Part shown: positions 1-64,000 of the stretch, one piece after another
Position numbering within the stretch: the first letter of the stretch is position 1
How the letters are laid out: every line of letters starts with the position of its first letter
Source of the DNA: Margaritifera margaritifera
Taxonomy: Eukaryota > Mollusca > Bivalvia > Unionida > Margaritiferidae
Direction of reading: 5' to 3'
NCBI GenBank assembly: GCA_029931535.1
Contig: JAQPZY010001695.1
Location: 4,654,501-4,718,500 of the forward strand
Length of the DNA: 64,000 nt
The notes under the pieces: generated by a model
Database searches by the model: none
Seen by the model: only the letters and a program-made list of their open reading frames with translations
What the model was told of the DNA's origin: nothing
Translations under genes and position numbers: made by a program

Positions 1-28
1 TGTGAAAGTTCATAATGTTGAAAGTACA

Positions 29-139
29 TGCAAAGTCGATTATATCTGGATACAAAAGTGCGTACAAGTCTATTATATCTGGATACAAAAGTGCGTACAA
101 GTCTATTATATCTGGATACAAAAGTGCATACAAGTTTAT
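29..139. repeat. 33-bp minisatellite, about 3.3 copies
   Basis: The unit containing TATATCTGGATACAAAAGTG recurs at a spacing of exactly 33 bp. It lies in the intron downstream of the GPS exon. Short frames through it on the plus strand are repeat artefacts. Confidence 0.9.
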
Positions 140-371
140 GATACCATCAAACCAATATCCCAGAGAAGAAGAAAAAGAGGGAAAAGTTGAAAAAATGGAT
201 GTCATCTTATGGATTTTAAAAAACAACCTAAAACAACCTAACCAGTCTAGCAGATTGGTTAAAATCCACATTTTTTAAAATGTTTGTCCAAGTGATAAAT
301 TATATTCATATAAGAAAATAATGCAAATAGAAATCAAACTGTTCTCATAGTAAATACATCATGAAACATAC

Positions 372-59813
<59,442 letters not shown>

Positions 59814-60162
59814 CTGAAACCGGCATTTGTTAAAAGTAAATTTAGTTATTCAAAAGAAGTTTAAAGAAATTTCCAACACTGCATAAATGTTGTTTTTTGG
59901 GGGGGTCAAACTAATTTTAATTATGCAATACTTACCCATCACTATTATACAGCTTATTACTTTTTCGTGTCGAAAAATCGCGTCCGTTCGATGTGAATAC
60001 ATCCTCCCACTTAGAGTGGAGAATTTGTCAACAAGACACGTCACACTCGTGCACCTCTCTGCGCCTGTGCAAACATTCATCTTCTTCATAGACGAAATTA
60101 CGCCAGGACATCAGAGCGGGGTGGGAGGAGGGCATTCGATAATAAGTCTGGTCCTAGAGGAA

Positions 60163-61161
60163 TCAGAGCTGATGAGAATCCTTGTGTGGTTTCCACCTTG
60201 CGAGAAGGAGAAATTGTAGAGGGTGCATATGGAGCCATTCTAAGGGAACCAGATCTGCAGCGGCGTTCAAGGTTCCCAGTAGGAATAGGTAAAAGCGAGC
60301 AGACAACAAGGTTTTTACTCGTAGCACCTCTAGAAGTGCCAGGATTCGATCTATACGCTCCCGGGGAACCCGGACTAAGTTCTGGTTTGTGAGGAAGTTC
60401 ATCCCTACGTAAACGAAGTCCTGGGATGGAATCAGTTCTGACTTCTTGAGGTTGGGTAAGAGACCCAACCGAGTTACTGTGGACCAAAAACGGAACAGAT
60501 CCTGATGGAGGGACTGAACCTGAACGTTGTGGATTAACCAGTCGTCAAAGTACTGGAGAATCGGGGTTCCCAGTACTCGTAGATAGGACGCTACTACTCC
60601 CATAACTCGGGTGAAAACTTTGGCTGCGGAAGCGATTCCGAACGGCAGAACCCGGAATTGAAAGACTTCCTGGTCCAAGCAAAACCGGAGATATTTCCGA
60701 TGTGGTGGAAAAATCGGGATGTGTAAATAGGCATCCTGAAGGTCGATGGAGACCGCCCAATCTGATTGACGCATCGCATTCCGGATTGAAGAGGTGGTCT
60801 CCATCTTGAAATGTTCCTCCACAAGAAACCGGTTTAAGGGGGAGAGATCGATAATGAGACAAAATTTCCCACTTTTCTTGGTGAATAGGAATATTCGGAA
60901 GTAGAATGCGGGAGACTGATCGTTCAGGACCCTCTAGACTGCCCCTTTCTGTAAAAGGGTATTTACCTCTTCCCTTAATTTCACCAGATTGGTCTGATGA
61001 AAGAATATGGGGGTCCTTGATAGAGGAGGTTGTTCCTGAAACTGAAGACGGTAACCCTCGCTTACAATAGAAAGGACCCACCCATCGTCCGTGATACTTG
61101 CCCAAACCTCTGAAAAGAGGCCTAGGCGAGCACCTATGGGGATGTTTGGGAGAGGAATCAT
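60163..61161 (-). pseudogene. DIRS-type reverse transcriptase with one internal stop (copy C)
   Basis: One frame from 61161 to 60163 reads EVNTLLQKGAV, then a single TAG at 60934-60936, then FTKKSGKFCLIIDLSPLNRF, SDWAVSIDLQDAYLHIPIFP, HRKYLRFCLDQEVFQFRVLP, FGIASAAKVFTRVM and ILQYFDDWLIHN (the active-site Asp pair), then FLLGTLNAAADLVPLEWLHM. The palm and finger motifs are complete. Upstream in the same frame the gag-like ORF ends at 61255. Apart from the stop this is the best preserved transposon gene of the window. Confidence 0.85.
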
Positions 61162-61254
61162 TGGCAGGAGAGGGTAAGAGTCCCTAGGGCCGTCCCACCC
61201 CCCTCCTTCCTTGGGAAAGGAAGGAGGGTTGGAGAACTTCCTCCTAGAGGTTCA

Positions 61255-62314
61255 TCAGCGAAACCCACGCCTTGGACCTGACTGACGAGGAGGTCTCATT
61301 TGAGGTTGTGCACTGTACTGGGGCTGTATCTGTTTAAAGAATTTAGCAGGTGGCCCTTGGGGGCGATGCACATTAGTACGCTTCCTGGCCGATTGCGATG
61401 GGCCACGTGCAGTTGTGAAGGATCTATGTTGATGATCCTTCAAATCTTGTGAAGCCACAGTGGGGATGAGTCCTCCGAAGAGGCTCTCTGCTTCCAGCGG
61501 AGCAGCCCTTACAAGGTCCTTAGTATGGTTTAGTAAGGCCATCGAGGAGTCCAGTGCAACATCACGACGGATGTGTAGAGTTTCGCTGATAGGGCCATTG
61601 CAATAGAAACTGAATGCCGAGATGTCTTGGCCACAGCTTCCAGCACACGCTGTAATGCGGCTGGGTTCAGAGCGGCCTCCCTCAGCATACTAAATGAAGT
61701 AGCTGAGAAGAGGTCCGCATGGGAAGCTATGGTGATCAGGAGGCGGACTTTCTGCTCAATGGCCTCGATCGTTTTAATAGGAAGGCATGCCCAGGCTCCA
61801 GTTGTCAAACCCACTTGAGATGCATCTGCATCCAGTTGGTAAGGCTTAATGGGCCACTTCGGGGAATGTACCCGGTAACTAGAGGCAGAGACCATAGGTC
61901 TCGAAGTAGAGGCAGGGACAGCCCACCCTCTACGCCGTCTACCGACATCTTGGCCTGTGGAGAGCCTCTGTGATATTTCCTCAATCGTTGAGGAATGTGG
62001 AAGGAGCAGGAGATCTGATTGTGGTTGAGTCCCGGAGATGGAGAGGATCTTCTCGGACTGTGCTCCAGACGGCTTCAGGCACAAATCCGCAGGTAGCAGG
62101 CGGTAATATCAAAAGACCAGATCTCTTCCGCTTCATCTAGCTGAGAGGAGCTGGTGGGTCTAATAGGAGGCGTCAAATGAGCTGTTTCTACTTCGAACTC
62201 ATTGGAGTCGACGAGGATAGATAACGCATCATCATCTAGAACACTCTGAGCAGGAGAGTGGCTGGGGATCACTATGTCCTTTGGAGATAGTAACACGGGT
62301 GCACTATGTGCCAT
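61255..62314 (-). pseudogene. DIRS gag-like region, middle and C-terminal frames (copy C)
   Basis: Three successive minus-strand frames: 62314-62075 (LDDDALSILVDSNEFEVETA), 62084-61530 (IEAIEQKVRLLITIASHADL, LREAALNPAALQRVLEAVAK) and 61542-61255 (LVRAAPLEAESLFGGLIPTV, rich in Gln, Pro and Arg at the end). The overlaps suggest frameshifts of one or two bases, not introns. The helical middle part fits capsid-like proteins of DIRS elements. Confidence 0.65.
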
Positions 62315-62679
62315 TTCCCATACTTGTTTGTCATGATGAGTAGGGGCTCTATGTGTTCTAGATGTTCCAGGATAAAGATGAGACCGCTTGTCTTTCGTGG
62401 ATGATGTTATGCGTCAAGTTTTACAAGTGGATGCCACCTGGTGAGGAGGTGATGGCGGGACATGAGCCACGGCATCGTCTCTACTCTGAGTCCAGGGTCC
62501 AGTTGCCCAAGGGGGCATAAGGGACCAATTACTCTGAGATGGAGGTCCCCACATCCCGTACAGATTCATTGGGATAATAGGAAAAGTGGGGATACCGATC
62601 CGATCCTCTTCCCTGGTCTGGGCCCTCTGGGTAGACTCCCAATCCCTTCCGTACCATGAGGCCTCTGAGTGATGACCGG

Positions 62680-62880
62680 TGTAAGGTCGGTGACCGGTAC
62701 GAGATGACCGGTGACTAGTAAAAAATGACCGGTCACCGGGATGATGTGACCGGTGACCAACCATTGACCGGTCACTTGATTCGACCGGTGACAGGTACCT
62801 GGCAACCAGTGACCGGTACCGGGCACCCGGTGACTGGTCACCCGACACTGACCGGTCACCGGTCAGTGACCGGTCAGGAG
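62680..62880. repeat. ACCGGT-rich palindromic repeat in gag region
   Basis: GTGACCGGT or its complement occurs more than ten times at spacings near 9-21 bp, including perfect GACCGGTC palindromes. It encodes the RSxTGDRS-like stretch on the minus strand. Confidence 0.85.
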
Positions 62881-62924
62881 ACATAGACATGTCAGAGCCC
62901 AGTTTGTCTTCATCACTAAACAAG

Positions 62925-63172
62925 GTGCGGTGCAGCTCCTCCCTTTCGAGAGGGTGCGACACGCTACCCCGGAAGTGGTGGGTGCGGTGCAGCTCCTCCC
63001 TCTCAGGAGGGTGCGACACGCTACCCTGGGACGAGCGGTGCACTTCCTTCCTTGCGGAAGGCAGCAACACGCTACTGAGATAAGTGGTGCACTTCCTTCC
63101 TGTTGGAAGGCAGCTTCATGCTACCGTGAATGTGAGGGGTGTTCGTCTTCTCCTCCCTTCCCGGGGGAGGCG
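62925..63172. repeat. 50-57-bp repeat with a hairpin in each of 5 units
   Basis: GGTGCAGCTCCTCCCT and GGGTGCGACACGCTACC frame each unit. Every unit contains an inverted repeat: CCCTT/GAGGG, CCTCC/GGAGG, CCTTCC/GGAAGG, CCTTCC/GGAAGG, CCTCCC/GGGAGG at about 62940, 62997, 63047, 63097 and 63153. Confidence 0.8.
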
Positions 63173-63546
63173 ATCTACTCCTGGAACGTTCACTCCCTCC
63201 TACAGGAAGAACCTTACCTATCTCCGGAGGGGTTGGTCCCATAGGCTCCTGGGGCCCCCGGAGTGTTCTTCAGATCTGAAGAGATGGTCTTCTTACAGTG
63301 TGTTCCCTTTGCCTGAGTACCTGTAATAGAAAAACCTCAAAATTCAGACGATGAGGGGGATTTAAGTATTTTCTTCCGCCCTCTATATGTATGTCTGGAA
63401 TCGGCAAGATTCCAGGTTTCATTCATCCATTTAGTGCAGAAGGTACAGCGATTCTTCTGTGTACACTTAGAACATGTGAGGCAGTCCGGGTGGGTATCCC
63501 AAGGGGCCTTCTTGTGGCCACACTTTTCTACAGACTGTGCCGACAT

Positions 63547-64000
63547 TGTTCTCTGAAATAAATGTTATTTGAAAGATAATACAATAATAAAACATGTAAA
63601 AACTCACCTTTTATTTCCTCATGTGAAAAACTCACCCTTTTTGTATATATTGTGTGCTATATGCACACCAGTTCACCTCACTCTGTTTGCATACACTTTT
63701 AGCGGTCTATATGCACCACAGTGGATTTTGTCTAAAGGTAAACAATATACATATACATGAATCAAGGATTAGAAGTGTAGTTTTTTCTTGACAAACTTTA
63801 CTATTCTCTAGGAGCAATTTTCAAACGTACAGAATAACAATGCGACGCATCACGCGTGGTATTAAAAATACAATTGATGAATTAGCAAAAAGAATATTTA
63901 ATCAAATATTTAATTGGTAGAATTATGCACCTGCTAATTGCAGCGCTACCCCAGTTGTCTATGTTACGTTGTAACTATCACCCGAGACTTAACGTGAGCC
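63547..64000. other. Right edge: unassigned sequence
   Basis: AT-rich sequence with CTCACCTTTTATTTCCTCAT and CTCACCCTTTTTGTATATAT, two similar stretches near 63603 and 63631. It may be the 5' leader of DIRS copy C or CELSR intron. No terminal repeat, exon or open frame of note. Confidence 0.3.

Larger units (their letters stand above)
59885..63546 (-). mobile_element. DIRS-like retroelement, younger copy lacking RNase H and recombinase (copy C)
   Basis: The left end (59910-60060) repeats the terminal sequence of copy B: TTAATTATGCAATACTTACC, CTTTTTCGTGTCGAAAAATC and GAATACATCCTCCCA. Coding runs leftward: a cysteine-rich gag start, gag-like frames and a reverse transcriptase. The RT frame then meets the 3' terminal region directly at about 60163, so RNase H and recombinase are deleted. 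The element is GC-richer than its surroundings. The right terminal repeat is not found before 64000, so the true end may lie outside. It sits in the intron upstream of exon 1. Confidence 0.82.
62414..63546 (-). pseudogene. DIRS gag N-terminal region with low-complexity repeats (copy C)
   Basis: It starts at 63546 with a cysteine-histidine cluster (CGHKKAPWDTHPDCLTC, CTQKNRCTFC), as in DIRS ORF1. From 63070 a second frame reads repeated PEREELHR units and then a degenerate RSxTGDRS stretch to 62650. The two frames are not joined by an obvious intron. The DNA of both repeat stretches is strongly palindromic (see findings). Confidence 0.6.

Noticed and set aside
61627..61973. Plus-strand frames in the 60-63.5 kb region
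   Set aside because: They are antisense shadows of the DIRS gag and reverse transcriptase, made long by the higher GC content.

Overview
The window is eukaryotic DNA: introns with GT/AG borders, tRNA-derived SINEs, DIRS-type retroelements, many minisatellites and an AT-rich background. The dispersed repeats (a short repeat opening ACTGTGAATTCAT, degenerate 145-175 bp arrays ending in GGATGGACAGACAG-like tracts, V-like SINEs) and the protein matches point to a lophotrochozoan, most likely a bivalve mollusc. The species cannot be fixed from the sequence alone.

One host gene spans almost the whole window on the minus strand: the middle part of a CELSR/Flamingo (starry night) seven-pass adhesion GPCR. 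I assembled 18 exons (59813 down to 372). All splice phases agree and there is no stop, giving about 1045 codons in the order EGF, laminin G1, EGF, laminin G2, EGF, EGF, laminin-EGF (two segments), hormone-receptor (HRM) domain, GAIN domain, GPS. The cadherin repeats lie beyond the right edge and the seven-helix domain beyond the left edge. Exons are 75-266 bp and introns reach 11 kb, so about 95 percent of the window is intron.

Intron content by region. 0-7 kb: short minisatellites, an array built from copies of an exon tail with its splice donor, and a TTAA-flanked piggyBac-like element. 7-10 kb: a 33-bp minisatellite touching a GAIN exon and split by a foldback transposon. 11-18 kb: SINEs, a piggyBac transposase relic and a MITE. 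19-24.6 kb: an eroded DIRS-like element and a 39-bp array. 26-36 kb: a TA-flanked transposon, a DIRS deletion derivative with inverted terminal repeats, and two transposons inserted into minisatellites. 37-42.5 kb: a MITE swollen by an internal 32-bp array, a 46-bp array and a hAT transposase relic. 44.9-46.8 and 58.1-59.4 kb: degenerate satellite-like arrays. 54.3-55.5 kb: a 63-bp array. 59.9-63.5 kb: a younger, GC-richer DIRS copy with gag-like and reverse transcriptase reading frames but no RNase H or recombinase.

No prokaryotic operon, CRISPR, rRNA or functional tRNA gene was found. The most unusual signals are tandem repetition of an exon end with its 5' splice site, minisatellites growing inside or receiving transposons, two DIRS copies with complementary deletions, and a gag region holding a series of hairpins whose stems change in a paired way.
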